The notes under the pieces: generated by a model
Databases searched by the model: none
What the model saw: the letters and a program-made list of their open reading frames with translations, nothing else
What the model was told of the DNA's origin: nothing
Program-made: the position numbers and the translations under genes
Part shown: positions 33,629-44,250 of the stretch, in pieces
Numbering within the stretch: position 1 is the stretch's first letter
Layout of the letters: the number at the start of each line of letters is the position of its first letter
Source: Alteraurantiacibacter aquimixticola
GTDB taxonomy: Bacteria; Pseudomonadota; Alphaproteobacteria; Sphingomonadales; Sphingomonadaceae
Direction of reading: 5' to 3'
DNA: 64,000 nt
Assembly: GCF_004965515.1 (NCBI RefSeq)
Contig: NZ_SSHH01000001.1
Location: 1,200,443 to 1,264,442 of the forward strand

Positions 33629-35719
33629 TCAAGCCACCGCGCGCCTTTTCACCGCTCCGCTGCCACCAGCCACAACCACCGGCACCTCCAGCTTTGCCAC
33701 CGTGCCTTCACCCGGCGTGCTATCCAGCGTAAGCCGGCCGCCCATGGTTTCGGCGAGGCGGCGGGCGATGGGCAGGCCGAGGCCGGTGCCGCCATGTTGC
33801 CGCATGCGCCCGGTATCGTCCTGGACGAATTCGCCGAACAGCGATTCCAGCCGCTCCGGATCGATTCCGATGCCCTGATCGGTCACGGTGACCGTCAGCC
33901 ATCTCGTTCCCATGCGGTCGTCGCAACGCGCGTCGATCCGCACGCTTCCCCGATCGGAAAACTTGATCGCATTGCCGACGAGGTTGGTGAGGATCTGTCC
34001 CAGCCGCAGCTCGTCGCCGAAGACCTGACAGGGCAGGGCGGGGTCCAGCGAGAGGTCGAGCGCGATCTGCTTGTGCTGCGCCGCCCCGCGCATCAGCTGG
34101 GCGGTGCGGGTTATCGCGCCGCCGAGATCGAATGGCTCTTCGCGCAGGACCAGCTTGCCTGCCTCGATCTTCGAGAGGTCGAGGATGTCATTGAGGATCT
34201 TGACCAGCGACTTTCCGGAATCGTGGATGAGCTTGGCATACTGACGCCGCCGCGGGTCGGTATCGCTTTCCATCAGCAATTCGGCAAAGCCCAATATGCC
34301 GTTCATCGGTGTGCGGATTTCATGGCTCATATTGGCGAGAAAGGTTGATTTAGCATGCGCGGCAGCCTGTGCGGCATCGCGCGCCGCGCGCAATTCGCCC
34401 AAGGCTTTGCGGTTTTCGCTGACGTCCTGCAGCGTGCCGATCATGCCAGGATCGCCATCCTCCAGCCGGTGGAACGGCCGCGTCTCGTTCACGGCCCAGA
34501 TCACCTGTTCGCCGATAATGAAACACTGTCCTTCGCCGGGAAACACGGCCTGCGTTTGCGAACACTTGGAGTAATCGGTCGGGCAGGGTTTCAGCAGGTC
34601 CCTCAGATCATTCCCCAGCAGATGGTCGAGATCGTGCCCGGTCAATTCCTGCATCTGCCGATTGGCATAGGTGACCAGACCCTCGGAGCTCGTCTGGTAG
34701 ACTGCCACCGGCAAGGCTTCGGCCAGTTCCCGGAAATTGTCCTCGCTGGCCTGTCCCGCCTGCGCCATAGCCTGGCGCCGGGCAAGCGCCCTGACCTGCG
34801 CGAAGTGGTTTTCCTCCAGCCGGTTGACCTTCTGTGCATCGAGCAAGCTCATTGCGGTCAGGGTGATGACCATGCCTATGGCAATCAGGCTGAGGCCGAA
34901 GGGATAGTCGAAATAGTCGGCATCGAGCGCTGCCAGAACTGTCAGGCAGGTGGCAAAAGGCAGGATCAATATCGTCGGCATGATGTGGCGCGCCGCGGCG
35001 CTGCCCGCTCCGCGCCCGCTCAACACGCCCATCCAGCCGCGTGCGGGGCGCAGCAAGAGCAAGGCGGAAAAGGCAGCGGCGAAACAAAGCGCAGTGTGCA
35101 ACGCCATATTGGCGAAGACGGTGATTGCGTAGAGCGATTCCACGTGGAAGGCCGACCCGACAATGGCCAACAGGCTGACCAGCAGGCCGGTAGTGGCGGA
35201 TGAGACGAATATCCGGTCTGCGCCCTGCCGCTCCCTCAGGCGCGCGATGGCGACAGCGGCCAGCAGGAAGCTGAGCGAAGTGCCGAGCGACATGTGATCC
35301 TCGCCAAGGCCGCTCATGTCCGAGAAGAGGGCTTGGTCGATGCCCGACAGGCTGGAAAGGGACATCACCAACAGGTTGGCAGCGGCGACAAGGGCAATCA
35401 GCAGGCTGGCACCGTGTTGGAGCCGGCGCCGTGCGGTTCTGGCAAGATCGAGATCGGACAATATGGCGAGACTGGCCACGATGAAGAGGAAGGCCGTGCT
35501 CGGGACCATGGCGGGGAGGTCGGCGATGATATGCGTTGCTGCTGCGTTCCCCAGGGCCCAGCCGACCAGAAGGACAAAGGCTCCGCAGGCCCAGACGGTG
35601 AGGGCGAGTGCCATCACAATGAACTGGCTCTGGCGGAGAAAAGACTGCGCCATCCGGCGCCGCTCGCTTGCGGCTGCCGTGCCCCGATCATCTGTCACGC
35701 GAGGATCCTGTTCCTTCAT
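33629..35719 (-). CDS. Orphan membrane histidine kinase with PAS domain
   Basis: A 696-residue sensor kinase. The first 330 residues hold eight or more membrane helices in place of a periplasmic sensor. A PAS domain follows (FRELAEALPVAVYQTSSEG), then the H box FLANMSHEIRTPMNGILGF, N box NLVGNAIKFSDRG and G boxes DQGIGIDPERLESLF and GTGLGLPIARRLAETMGG. The PAS domain includes two close cysteines in KPCPTDYSKCSQ, which might sense redox. There is no receiver domain and no adjacent regulator. A short palindrome overlaps its start codon. Confidence 0.92.
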   Translation of the reverse strand: MKEQDPRVTDDRGTAAASERRRMAQSFLRQSQFIVMALALTVWACGAFVLLVGWALGNAAATHIIADLPAMVPSTAFLFIVASLAILSDLDLARTARRRLQHGASLLIALVAAANLLVMSLSSLSGIDQALFSDMSGLGEDHMSLGTSLSFLLAAVAIARLRERQGADRIFVSSATTGLLVSLLAIVGSAFHVESLYAITVFANMALHTALCFAAAFSALLLLRPARGWMGVLSGRGAGSAAARHIMPTILILPFATCLTVLAALDADYFDYPFGLSLIAIGMVITLTAMSLLDAQKVNRLEENHFAQVRALARRQAMAQAGQASEDNFRELAEALPVAVYQTSSEGLVTYANRQMQELTGHDLDHLLGNDLRDLLKPCPTDYSKCSQTQAVFPGEGQCFIIGEQVIWAVNETRPFHRLEDGDPGMIGTLQDVSENRKALGELRAARDAAQAAAHAKSTFLANMSHEIRTPMNGILGFAELLMESDTDPRRRQYAKLIHDSGKSLVKILNDILDLSKIEAGKLVLREEPFDLGGAITRTAQLMRGAAQHKQIALDLSLDPALPCQVFGDELRLGQILTNLVGNAIKFSDRGSVRIDARCDDRMGTRWLTVTVTDQGIGIDPERLESLFGEFVQDDTGRMRQHGGTGLGLPIARRLAETMGGRLTLDSTPGEGTVAKLEVPVVVAGGSGAVKRRAVA

Positions 35720-36041
35720 TAACCAATGAATGACAGGCGATCTTCGCGAGACCGGAAACGCACTCCTAGGCAGAACTGCCTATCCGGGCGGCATGCATTC
35801 CTGTGCTTTCCCACGCCAGGACAGCCGTTGCAGCGCCTCCAATCATGGTCGATCCGACCTGCTTCTGCCCAGCAGCATGCGCATTTCTATCCTCGCGCGG
35901 GAGGCGGCGGGATTGTCGCTTCAGGACACTGTTCCATGTGTTCCAAGCCCCCATCCACAGCCCTGCCAGAAGCTGGCATTGCAGGGCGGGGGTGGCGTCC
36001 CCATATTCGCAGGCAAGCAACCCGATGGATACTGATTGAAC
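35720..36041. other. Non-coding region before lon
   Basis: This 322-base gap holds no convincing gene. It contains the perfect inverted repeat TTCATTAACCAATGAA at 35715-35730 over the kinase start, and a heat-shock-like promoter near its right end. Otherwise I see nothing specific in it. Confidence 0.5.
35977..36007 (+). promoter_or_regulatory. Possible sigma-32 heat-shock promoter of lon
   Basis: ATTGCAG (35978-35984), 14 bases, then CCCCATATT (35999-36007) resembles the heat-shock consensus CTTGAAA-N14-CCCCATNT. The -10 match is strong and the -35 weak. It lies 35 bases before the lon start, and lon is a classic heat-shock gene. Confidence 0.45.
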
Positions 36042-38426
<2,385 letters not shown>

Positions 38427-38462
38427 TCGATCGCGCCGCCGCTTGCTGCGACGCAGCGAATC

Positions 38463-38492
38463 GCGCCTGCCCCTGTCGACAAGGGCGGGCGC
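38463..38492 (+). other. Hairpin in the lon-HU intergenic region
   Basis: GCGCCTGCCC and GGGCGGGCGC pair around a 10-base loop with one mismatch, 37 bases after the lon stop. No T run follows, so it may stabilise or process RNA. The 251-base gap also holds the HU promoter, which I could not place with confidence. Confidence 0.3.
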
Positions 38493-38677
38493 GGAGCGGC
38501 GGGATCGTTCCAGTCTGAAGCGATTTGGCTCTATCGGCCCGAAAAATGCTAGGATTCCGCCTTTCAACGGGGCTTTGGCCCTAGACAGGGCGCGGAAAAC
38601 TCGCTCAATTCCCACGCAATCGCGACGCGATTTGAAAACAGTCGAACGACAACACCAGTGAGGGGGTTTTCCAGACA

Positions 38678-38950
38678 ATGAACAAGAACGAGTTGATCGG
38701 AGCCGTCGCGGAATCCAGCGGCCTCTCGCGCAATGATGCGACAAAGGCTGTGGAAAGCGTGTTCGACACCATCACCGGCACGCTGTCGAAGGGGGACGAA
38801 GTTCGCCTGGTCGGCTTCGGAACGTTCTCGGTTGCCAAGCGCAAGGCGTCCACCGGCCGCAACCCGCGCACCGGCGCACCGATGAAGATTCCGGCCTCCA
38901 CCCAGCCCAAGTTCAAGGCGGGCAAAGGCCTCAAGGACGCGGTGAACTGA
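38678..38950 (+). CDS. HU family DNA-binding protein
   Basis: A 90-residue histone-like protein that bends DNA as a dimer. It starts MNKNELIGAVAESSGLSRNDATKAVESVFDTI and carries the beta-arm signature GFGTFSVAKRKASTGRNPRTGAPMKIPA with the conserved proline at the arm tip. A GAGGGGG site precedes the start. It is separate from lon by 251 bases and closed by a strong terminator. Confidence 0.97.
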   Translation: MNKNELIGAVAESSGLSRNDATKAVESVFDTITGTLSKGDEVRLVGFGTFSVAKRKASTGRNPRTGAPMKIPASTQPKFKAGKGLKDAVN

Positions 38951-38995
38951 TCTGCGATTTGCGCGCGCAGCCGCAATGGTTGCCGCAATAAAGAA

Positions 38996-39031
38996 GGGCC
39001 GCTTCCGACGAGGAAGCGGCCCTTTTCTTTT
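38996..39031 (+). terminator. Bidirectional intrinsic terminator between HU and the lipoprotein gene
   Basis: A perfect 11-bp stem (GGGCCGCTTCC / GGAAGCGGCCC) with a 5-base loop is followed by TTTTCTTTT. On the other strand TTCTTTATT follows. It can close both convergent genes. Confidence 0.92.
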
Positions 39032-39048
39032 GCCGTCGGGTCGGCGTT

Positions 39049-39897
39049 TTAGTGTTCGATCACCAGCAGGGCCGTGGGCGCGGCGGTGGTGCCCGGTTCG
39101 ATCTGCCATTCGAGAAGCTGGCCGCCGGCAGCGGGCTGCGGCCCCTCATCGGTGTTGTTGGCGAGGATCGTCGCGTCGGTGACGATCCGAAACGTGCCTT
39201 CCATCTGCGGCATGTCGGGCATGGTGGCGGCTTGGGAGCCCTTGCCGCCCTTTGCACTTCCCGCTTCGGCGGAGGCTGCGGCCATGCCGGTCATCATCAT
39301 CGCCTGGAATGGATTGCCGCCCTGGGCCGCAAAGCCCGGTGCCGCGATGCGCACACGGTCTTCGTCGCGAAGTGAGGCGGAGACAAAGACATTGCCCGTG
39401 GGCATGTCCTCGAGTGTCGGGAAGGCGAAGTCATGCGTCAGGCGGCTGGAAATGGCGAAGTCCACGTCGAACAGGCCATTGCCGAGATAGGTCACGCTGT
39501 TCCATCCGGTCTGGCGTTCCAGCTTGGCCGCGAATTCCCCGGCAGCCTCGGGGTCGGACAGGTCCATGCCGCCAAGGAAGGCCTGCATCATCGCGGCTTC
39601 CTCATCCTGTTCGGAGCGGCGCTCGTTGAGCTCGACCTGCGTGCAGGGGCGCTCCTCGAAGCTGCCCTCGTCATAGCACGGCTTGTTCATTTCCGAGGCC
39701 TCAGCCATTTCGGCAAGATCGCTCAGCGCCAGCATAAAGATCTCGCCGTCATAGGCAAAGCTGAAGGCGCCCGACTGGCGGACGTCCATCGTTGCGGTGA
39801 ACTGGCCCGGCGTCATGAAACAGCCGGACAGGGCGAGGGCGGAGCCGAGCGCCAGCACGGTCTTTCCGGCGGCGAAGGCGATGCGAAGAACGGTCAT
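39049..39897 (-). CDS. Predicted lipoprotein of unknown function
   Basis: A 282-residue protein with a lipoprotein signal (VLALGSALALSGC; Cys 26). The mature chain starts FMTPGQFTATMDVRQSGAFSFAYDGEIFML, which reads as a beta-rich domain, then an acidic helical segment with two cysteines (PCYDEG, ERPCTQ) and a Met/Gly-rich part around FQAMMMTGMAAA. LLVIEH closes it. I do not recognise the family. It converges on the HU gene over a shared terminator and starts 26 bases after the rlmB stop on the same strand... that is, rlmB lies upstream in left-to-right order and both read leftward. Confidence 0.8.
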   Translation of the reverse strand: MTVLRIAFAAGKTVLALGSALALSGCFMTPGQFTATMDVRQSGAFSFAYDGEIFMLALSDLAEMAEASEMNKPCYDEGSFEERPCTQVELNERRSEQDEEAAMMQAFLGGMDLSDPEAAGEFAAKLERQTGWNSVTYLGNGLFDVDFAISSRLTHDFAFPTLEDMPTGNVFVSASLRDEDRVRIAAPGFAAQGGNPFQAMMMTGMAAASAEAGSAKGGKGSQAATMPDMPQMEGTFRIVTDATILANNTDEGPQPAAGGQLLEWQIEPGTTAAPTALLVIEH

Positions 39898-39923
39898 TGT
39901 CGGGGTCTCCCGAATTACGTGAA

Positions 39924-40718
39924 TCAGGTCGCGCGCATCGCCGCTGCATAAAGCGCGATGGCGGCCGCATTGGACACGTTCAGGCTTTCCATTGCGTTAC
40001 TGATCGGCAGACGCGCCAGATTGTCGCAATGGGCGGCGATATTATGCCGCATGCCTTCGCCTTCCGCGCCCAGCACGATGGCGACAGGGCCGGCGGGCAG
40101 GGCGGAGGCGAAATCGTCCTCTGCTTCCCCGGCGAGGCCGATGCGCCAATAGCCGGCCTCAGCCATCTCCTCCAGTGCGCGCGACAGGTTCACCACCCGC
40201 ACCCACGGCACGATTTCCAGCGCGCCCGAGGCGGATTTCGCCAGCACGCCGCCTTCGGGCGGGGCGTGGCGGTCCTGCGTCACGATGGCGGCGGCGTTGA
40301 AGGCCGCGGCGGAGCGCAGGATTGCGCCTACATTGTGCGGATCGGTCACCTGGTCGAGCACGACGAGGGGGCGGGCCGGATCGCCATCCATTACTTCTTC
40401 AAGGTGCAATTCCTCCAGCGGCTCGCATTCCAGGACAAGGCCCTGATGCGGGGCATCGCGCGCGACGAGGCGTTCAAGGTCCTGCGGCCCTGCATATTCG
40501 AGCGGGAAATCGGCCGGCAATTCGCCATCGAGCGATTCGACGCCCTCGTGCGTTGCCCACAGCTTGCGGTGCTGGCGGTCGGGATTCTTGAGCGCCGCTT
40601 CGACCGCGTGCCGGCCCCACAGGCGCACATGCCCCTGCGTGCTGCGACCCGATCCGCGCCCGCCCTGCATCCGGCCCGCACGGCCGCGCAGCTTCTTCTC
40701 TTTGCCTCGTTTACCCAT
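39924..40718 (-). CDS. rlmB: 23S rRNA 2'-O-ribose methyltransferase RlmB (SpoU family)
   Basis: A 264-residue SPOUT methyltransferase expected to methylate G2251 of 23S rRNA. A basic N-terminal tail (GKRGKEKKLRGRAGRM) precedes the substrate-binding domain LWGRHAVEAALKNPDR. The knot domain has the motifs VVLDQVTDPHNVGAILRSA, IVLGAEGEGMRHN and LPISNAMESLNVSNAAAIALY. ATG 40718 has AAGGAA upstream. It diverges from the tRNA-Tyr gene. Confidence 0.93.
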   Translation of the reverse strand: MGKRGKEKKLRGRAGRMQGGRGSGRSTQGHVRLWGRHAVEAALKNPDRQHRKLWATHEGVESLDGELPADFPLEYAGPQDLERLVARDAPHQGLVLECEPLEELHLEEVMDGDPARPLVVLDQVTDPHNVGAILRSAAAFNAAAIVTQDRHAPPEGGVLAKSASGALEIVPWVRVVNLSRALEEMAEAGYWRIGLAGEAEDDFASALPAGPVAIVLGAEGEGMRHNIAAHCDNLARLPISNAMESLNVSNAAAIALYAAAMRAT

Positions 40719-40862
40719 GGTAATTCCTTCTTTCCGGCGGCTCCTGCCAGCACGGCCATTGACAGGCAAGCGTCGCTTCGCCATTGGGGCGCCTCTCGGC
40801 CGGAGGGGCGGTGCCAATCGCCCTTCACTTTTTGGGGTTCGTTCCCATTTCCGGCATCCGGT

Positions 40863-40948
40863 GGACAGGTGGCCGAGTGGTTAAAGGCAGCAGACTGTAA
40901 ATCTGCCCGCGCAAGCGTACGCTGGTTCGAATCCAGCCCTGTCCACCA
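40863..40948 (+). tRNA. tRNA-Tyr (GTA)
   Basis: An 86-base class II tRNA with a long variable arm. Acceptor arms GGACAGG and CCTGTCC, anticodon loop CTGTAAA giving GTA, T arm GCTGGTTCGAATCCAGC, discriminator A and encoded CCA. Decayed copies of its 3' part follow downstream. Confidence 0.96.
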
Positions 40949-41183
40949 CCGGAACCTTCCATGCATCACTGACCGTTGCGACAGGCGCATTCGTGCCTGA
41001 ACCAGCGTATCGAACCGTCAGGTTCGACGCTGGTTCGGAGGCGGAGCGTAGCGGAGACGTCCAGAGCGAAGCAGCGGACAATCCAGCCCTGTCCACCACC
41101 GCCGCCTTTCCCGGACAATCAAAGACCTAGTCAGGCGCAACCGCGTCTGAACTGGTGGACTCCGGCCCTGTTCACCATCGCTG
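40949..41183 (+). repeat. Decayed tandem copies of the tRNA-Tyr 3' end with conserved hairpins
   Basis: The 22 bases AATCCAGCCCTGTCCACCACCG (written here as 40930-40951) recur exactly at 41080-41101, 150 bp on. A third copy with four mismatches lies at 41159-41181. The second copy is preceded by ACGCTGGTTCG (41027-41037) and split from it by 42 foreign bases. After copies one and two comes a 7-bp hairpin, CAGGCGCATTCGTGCCTG (40982-40999) and CAGGCGCAACCGCGTCTG (41132-41149). A longer inverted repeat lies at 40999-41036. No gene fits this 308-base gap. Confidence 0.7.
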
Positions 41184-41256
41184 TCTCCACAATCCGGTGT
41201 CGTTGGTTACCGCCTACTGCTTGTGCGGTGCGTTCCTTGTCCCTAGATGCTGCAGC

Positions 41257-42006
41257 ATGGCAGGAGAGCTTAAAGACAATCGCGGGCGGGGGGATGCCGA
41301 ATGGCGTTGGCCCGCGATCCACCCCGAAGGCCGCAAGTTCGGCCTTATCGGTATCGCCGCATCGGCCGTTGTGCTGCTGGGCCTCGACTGGGAGATTATC
41401 GGCTGGCCGATGCTGGGCCTTTCGGCCTTCGTATTCGCCTTCTTCCGCGATCCCGAACGCGTGGTGCCGCAGGCGGAGAACCTGATCGTCTCGCCCGCGG
41501 ACGGGCTGGTCTCACTGATCAGCGAAGTCCCGCCGCCGCCCGAATTGCAGGGCGATGACGGCAGCGGGCGCGGGCTGGGCAGTGAGCCGGTGACGCGCAT
41601 CTCGATCTTCATGTCGGTGTTCGACGTGCACATCAATCGCGCCCCGGTGGCCGGCACGGTGCGGCGCATCATCTACTTGCCGGGACGCTTCCTCAACGCC
41701 GATCTTGACAAGGCAAGCGAGGAGAATGAGCGCCAGCACATCCTGATCGAACGGGCGGACGGTTTGCCGATCGGCTTTACGCAGATCGCCGGCCTGGTCG
41801 CACGCCGGATCGTTCCCTTCGTCAAGCCGGGCGACCTGGTGGCTGTGGGGCAGCGCATCGGCTTGATCCGCTTTGGCAGTCGGGTCGACGTCTATTTGCC
41901 TCGCGGGACCGATTCCAAGGTGCTGCTGGGCCAGCGCGTCATCGCGGGCGAAACGATTCTCGCCGAGACCGGCAAGCAGGGGCTGCTCGAAGGCGTCAGC
42001 CTGTGA
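41257..42006 (+). CDS. psd: Phosphatidylserine decarboxylase proenzyme
   Basis: A 249-residue short-form enzyme that makes phosphatidylethanolamine. It has a membrane segment ([20 protein letters not shown]), [34 protein letters not shown] and the self-cleavage region [13 protein letters not shown], where the Gly-Ser pair gives the pyruvoyl group. ATG 41257 keeps the family N-terminus; longer reading would run into the decayed tRNA repeats. Its stop overlaps the pssA GTG by four bases (GTGA), so substrate-producing and substrate-using enzymes are coupled. Confidence 0.95.
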   Translation: MAGELKDNRGRGDAEWRWPAIHPEGRKFGLIGIAASAVVLLGLDWEIIGWPMLGLSAFVFAFFRDPERVVPQAENLIVSPADGLVSLISEVPPPPELQGDDGSGRGLGSEPVTRISIFMSVFDVHINRAPVAGTVRRIIYLPGRFLNADLDKASEENERQHILIERADGLPIGFTQIAGLVARRIVPFVKPGDLVAVGQRIGLIRFGSRVDVYLPRGTDSKVLLGQRVIAGETILAETGKQGLLEGVSL

Positions 42007-42890
42007 GCGAGCCGACCGACGATGAAGGGCTGGAGCCCGAGGACAACACCGAGGCCGAGTGGATTGGGCCGCGCGCGAGCGAGGATGATCCGCCCGAACC
42101 GGCGCTCCGCAAGGGCAGGGGTCTGTCCATGCGTGCGGTCATTCCCAACGCCATCACCGCCGCTGCGCTGTGTTCAGGGCTGACGGGTATCCGTTTCGCA
42201 ATTGTCGGTGATTGGGAAAAGGCGCTCTACGCCATCGTGCTGGCGGGCGTCCTCGACGGGATCGATGGCCGCATCGCGCGGCTGCTGAAAGCGCAATCGC
42301 GCTTCGGGGCGGAACTCGACAGCCTCGCGGATTCGTTGAGCTTCGGCATGGCGCCGGCGCTGGTGCTGTTCCTGTGGTCGCTGCAGGACCTGCCGCGTTT
42401 CGGCTGGTTCGCGGCGCTTGGTTTCGCGATCTGCTGCGCACTGCGCCTCGCGCGTTTCAATGCCCAGATCGATACGGAGGAACAGCCGCACAAATCGGCC
42501 GGTTTCCTCACCGGCGTGCCTGCTCCGGTAGGGGCGGGGCTCGCATTCCTGCCGATGTTCTTCTGGCTGGCGAGCGGTGAAGACCTCTTCCGAGACGAAT
42601 TGCTGGTGGCCGGCTGGACCGTGCTGATCGCCGTGCTGATGATCTCCAACCTCGCGACGCTCAGCTGGGCGTCGATCCGGCCGGGCAAGGACATCCGCCT
42701 GCCGGCGATCGCGCTGGTGGGAATGCTCTTCGCAGCTCTGCTGACGGAGCCGTGGTGGACGCTGGCGCTGATCTGCGTGATCTACCTGGCGCTGATGCCG
42801 GTGGGCGTAATCCGCTATGCGAAGGTCAAGCGGCAGCGAAAGGCCGCTGCGGCGCGAAGGGAGCGCGACCCGCTCGACGCGACCGGCTGA
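42003..42890 (+). CDS. pssA: CDP-diacylglycerol-serine O-phosphatidyltransferase
   Basis: A 295-residue inner-membrane enzyme making phosphatidylserine from CDP-diacylglycerol and serine. An acidic N-terminal tail of about 40 residues precedes the membrane domain. The CDP-alcohol transferase motif appears as [27 protein letters not shown] (D-G-x2-A-R-x8-G-x3-D-x3-D). It starts with GTG inside the psd stop. Its last 65 bases are overlapped in antisense by the small membrane gene at 42826. Confidence 0.95.
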   Translation: MSEPTDDEGLEPEDNTEAEWIGPRASEDDPPEPALRKGRGLSMRAVIPNAITAAALCSGLTGIRFAIVGDWEKALYAIVLAGVLDGIDGRIARLLKAQSRFGAELDSLADSLSFGMAPALVLFLWSLQDLPRFGWFAALGFAICCALRLARFNAQIDTEEQPHKSAGFLTGVPAPVGAGLAFLPMFFWLASGEDLFRDELLVAGWTVLIAVLMISNLATLSWASIRPGKDIRLPAIALVGMLFAALLTEPWWTLALICVIYLALMPVGVIRYAKVKRQRKAAAARRERDPLDATG

Positions 42891-43038
42891 CCTTGCGGCC
42901 CGTGGCGGCATCGAGCCGCACCAGCTCTTCCATGATTTCCTGCCCACGCGTCATTCCGCGAGCGATACCCCATGCCACGGCAGCTAGCGCAACGAAGGCG
43001 GCGAAACCGAACAGCAGCGAGATGGCAATAGCGGTCAT
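42826..43038 (-). CDS. Small membrane protein, candidate SOS-regulated
   Basis: A 70-residue protein with one N-terminal membrane helix (ISLLFGFAAFVALAAVAWGIA) followed by a cytoplasmic segment MTRGQEIMEELVRLDAATGRK and a basic tail. GAGG lies 10 bases before the ATG. Two perfect LexA boxes lie 79 bases upstream. Size and layout recall SOS-induced division inhibitors such as SidA of Caulobacter, but there is no visible sequence kinship. Its 3' end overlaps pssA in antisense. The gene call is moderately secure; the role is a hypothesis. Confidence 0.6.
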   Translation of the reverse strand: MTAIAISLLFGFAAFVALAAVAWGIARGMTRGQEIMEELVRLDAATGRKVSRSRRAGRAPFAPQRPFAAA

Positions 43039-43116
43039 GGTCGTCTATCCTCAAGCTCTCGGCCGCGGGGCGTACCGATCATGGTGGCAAGGAGAAATGC
43101 GGGCTTTCGTTCCCGT

Positions 43117-43152
43117 GTTCCCAATCTGTTCCTTCTTGTTCACATTTCGTTC
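43117..43152. promoter_or_regulatory. Two LexA (SOS) boxes
   Basis: GTTCCCAATCTGTTC (43117-43131) and GTTCACATTTCGTTC (43138-43152) are both perfect matches to the alphaproteobacterial LexA box GTTC-N7-GTTC. They are 21 bases apart, two helical turns. They lie closer to the leftward 70-residue gene (79 bases) than to rpsB (229 bases), so the former is the likely target. Confidence 0.7.
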
Positions 43153-43336
43153 CGGCCTGTCAAGCCGCTTTTCGCGCAAGCATCGCATTTCGCCTTTTGG
43201 GGCTGGTAATCCGGGGCACTTGCCGCTATGCGCCGCGGCGTCGTTTCCCCTTGGGCCATTCCGGTCCATGGTCAGAGCGGCAAATTCACATGGAAGGCAC
43301 ACATACCGGTGCCGCCTGCGGAGATTGACTTCGCGG

Positions 43337-43367
43337 CCGGTTCCCCGCCTTCCAGAGGACTAACCGG
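43337..43367 (+). promoter_or_regulatory. Hairpin in the rpsB leader
   Basis: CCGGTT (43337-43342) and AACCGG (43362-43367) can pair around a 19-base loop immediately before the ribosome binding site AAAGGAA. Ribosomal protein S2 often represses its own translation through such a leader; that is only suggested here. The rest of the 342-base gap upstream of rpsB holds the LexA boxes and no gene I can support. Confidence 0.4.
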
Positions 43368-43380
43368 AAAGGAATTCCCT

Positions 43381-44169
43381 ATGGCGGTACCCACCGTCAC
43401 CATGCAGCAATTGATCGAGGCCGGCGCACATTTCGGCCACCAGACCCACCGCTGGAACCCGCGGATGAAGCCGTATATCTTCGGCGCCCGCAACGGTGTT
43501 CACATTATCGACCTGTCGCAGACCGTGCCGCTGATGGCGCGCGCGCTCGACTTCGTCGCCCAGACCGTCCGCGCAGGCGGCAAGGTGCTGTTCGTCGGCA
43601 CCAAGCGCCAGGCGCAGGAGCCGATCGCACAGGCCGCGCGTGCCAGCGGCCAGCACTTCGTCAACCACCGCTGGCTGGGCGGCATGCTCACCAACTGGAA
43701 GACGATTTCGCAGTCGATCAAGGAACTCAAGAGCCTCGAAGAGAAGCTCTCGGGCGACATGCACGGCCTGACCAAGAAGGAAATCCTTCAGCTGACCCGC
43801 AAGAAGGACAAGCTGGAACTGTCGCTGGGCGGTATCCGCGACATGGGCGGCATTCCGGACGTGATGTTCGTGATCGATGCCAACAAGGAGGAACTGGCGA
43901 TCAAGGAAGCCAATGTGCTTGGCATTCCTGTTATCGCCGTTCTTGATACCAACGTCGACCCGACCGGTATCGCCTTCCCCGTTCCCGGCAATGACGACGC
44001 CAGCCGCGCCGTGCGCCTGTATTGCGATGCGATCGCACAGGCCGCGACCAAGGGCGGTGCCGACAATGTGGCGGATTCGGGTGCCGATATCGGCGCCATG
44101 GACACGCCGCCCGAAGAAGCGGCCGTGGCCGAGGAAGCTCCTGCTGCCGAAGCCGCTGCTGCCGAGTAA
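43381..44169 (+). CDS. rpsB: 30S ribosomal protein S2
   Basis: A 262-residue small-subunit protein. It shows [38 protein letters not shown] near the start and [36 protein letters not shown] in the second half. The C-terminal 30 residues are an Ala/Glu-rich tail ([17 protein letters not shown]) common in alphaproteobacteria. ATG 43381 has AAAGGAA upstream and matches the family start. It forms an operon with tsf. Confidence 0.98.
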   Translation: MAVPTVTMQQLIEAGAHFGHQTHRWNPRMKPYIFGARNGVHIIDLSQTVPLMARALDFVAQTVRAGGKVLFVGTKRQAQEPIAQAARASGQHFVNHRWLGGMLTNWKTISQSIKELKSLEEKLSGDMHGLTKKEILQLTRKKDKLELSLGGIRDMGGIPDVMFVIDANKEELAIKEANVLGIPVIAVLDTNVDPTGIAFPVPGNDDASRAVRLYCDAIAQAATKGGADNVADSGADIGAMDTPPEEAAVAEEAPAAEAAAAE

Positions 44170-44198
44170 GGCGCGCGTCACAATCGCAAGTTAGCGCG

Positions 44199-44220
44199 CC
44201 GGATCCCTTCGCGGGTCCGG
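44199..44220 (+). other. Hairpin between rpsB and tsf
   Basis: CCGGATCCC and GGGTCCGG pair with one bulged base around TTCGC. It is followed by TGCCCG, not a T run, so partial attenuation or RNA processing is more likely than termination. Confidence 0.4.
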
Positions 44221-44250
44221 TGCCCGTATAGAATACAAAGGAGCAGGCAG

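Noticed and set aside
41155..41256. Longer N-terminus for phosphatidylserine decarboxylase
   Set aside because: The added codons translate the decayed tRNA-Tyr repeat and have no family match; ATG 41257 is preferred.
43131..43141. A third LexA box between the two perfect ones
   Set aside because: The GTTC copies at 43128 and 43138 are separated by six bases, not seven.
43051..43302. 83-codon minus-strand frame across the LexA boxes
   Set aside because: It reads through regulatory DNA, has no ribosome binding site or protein features.
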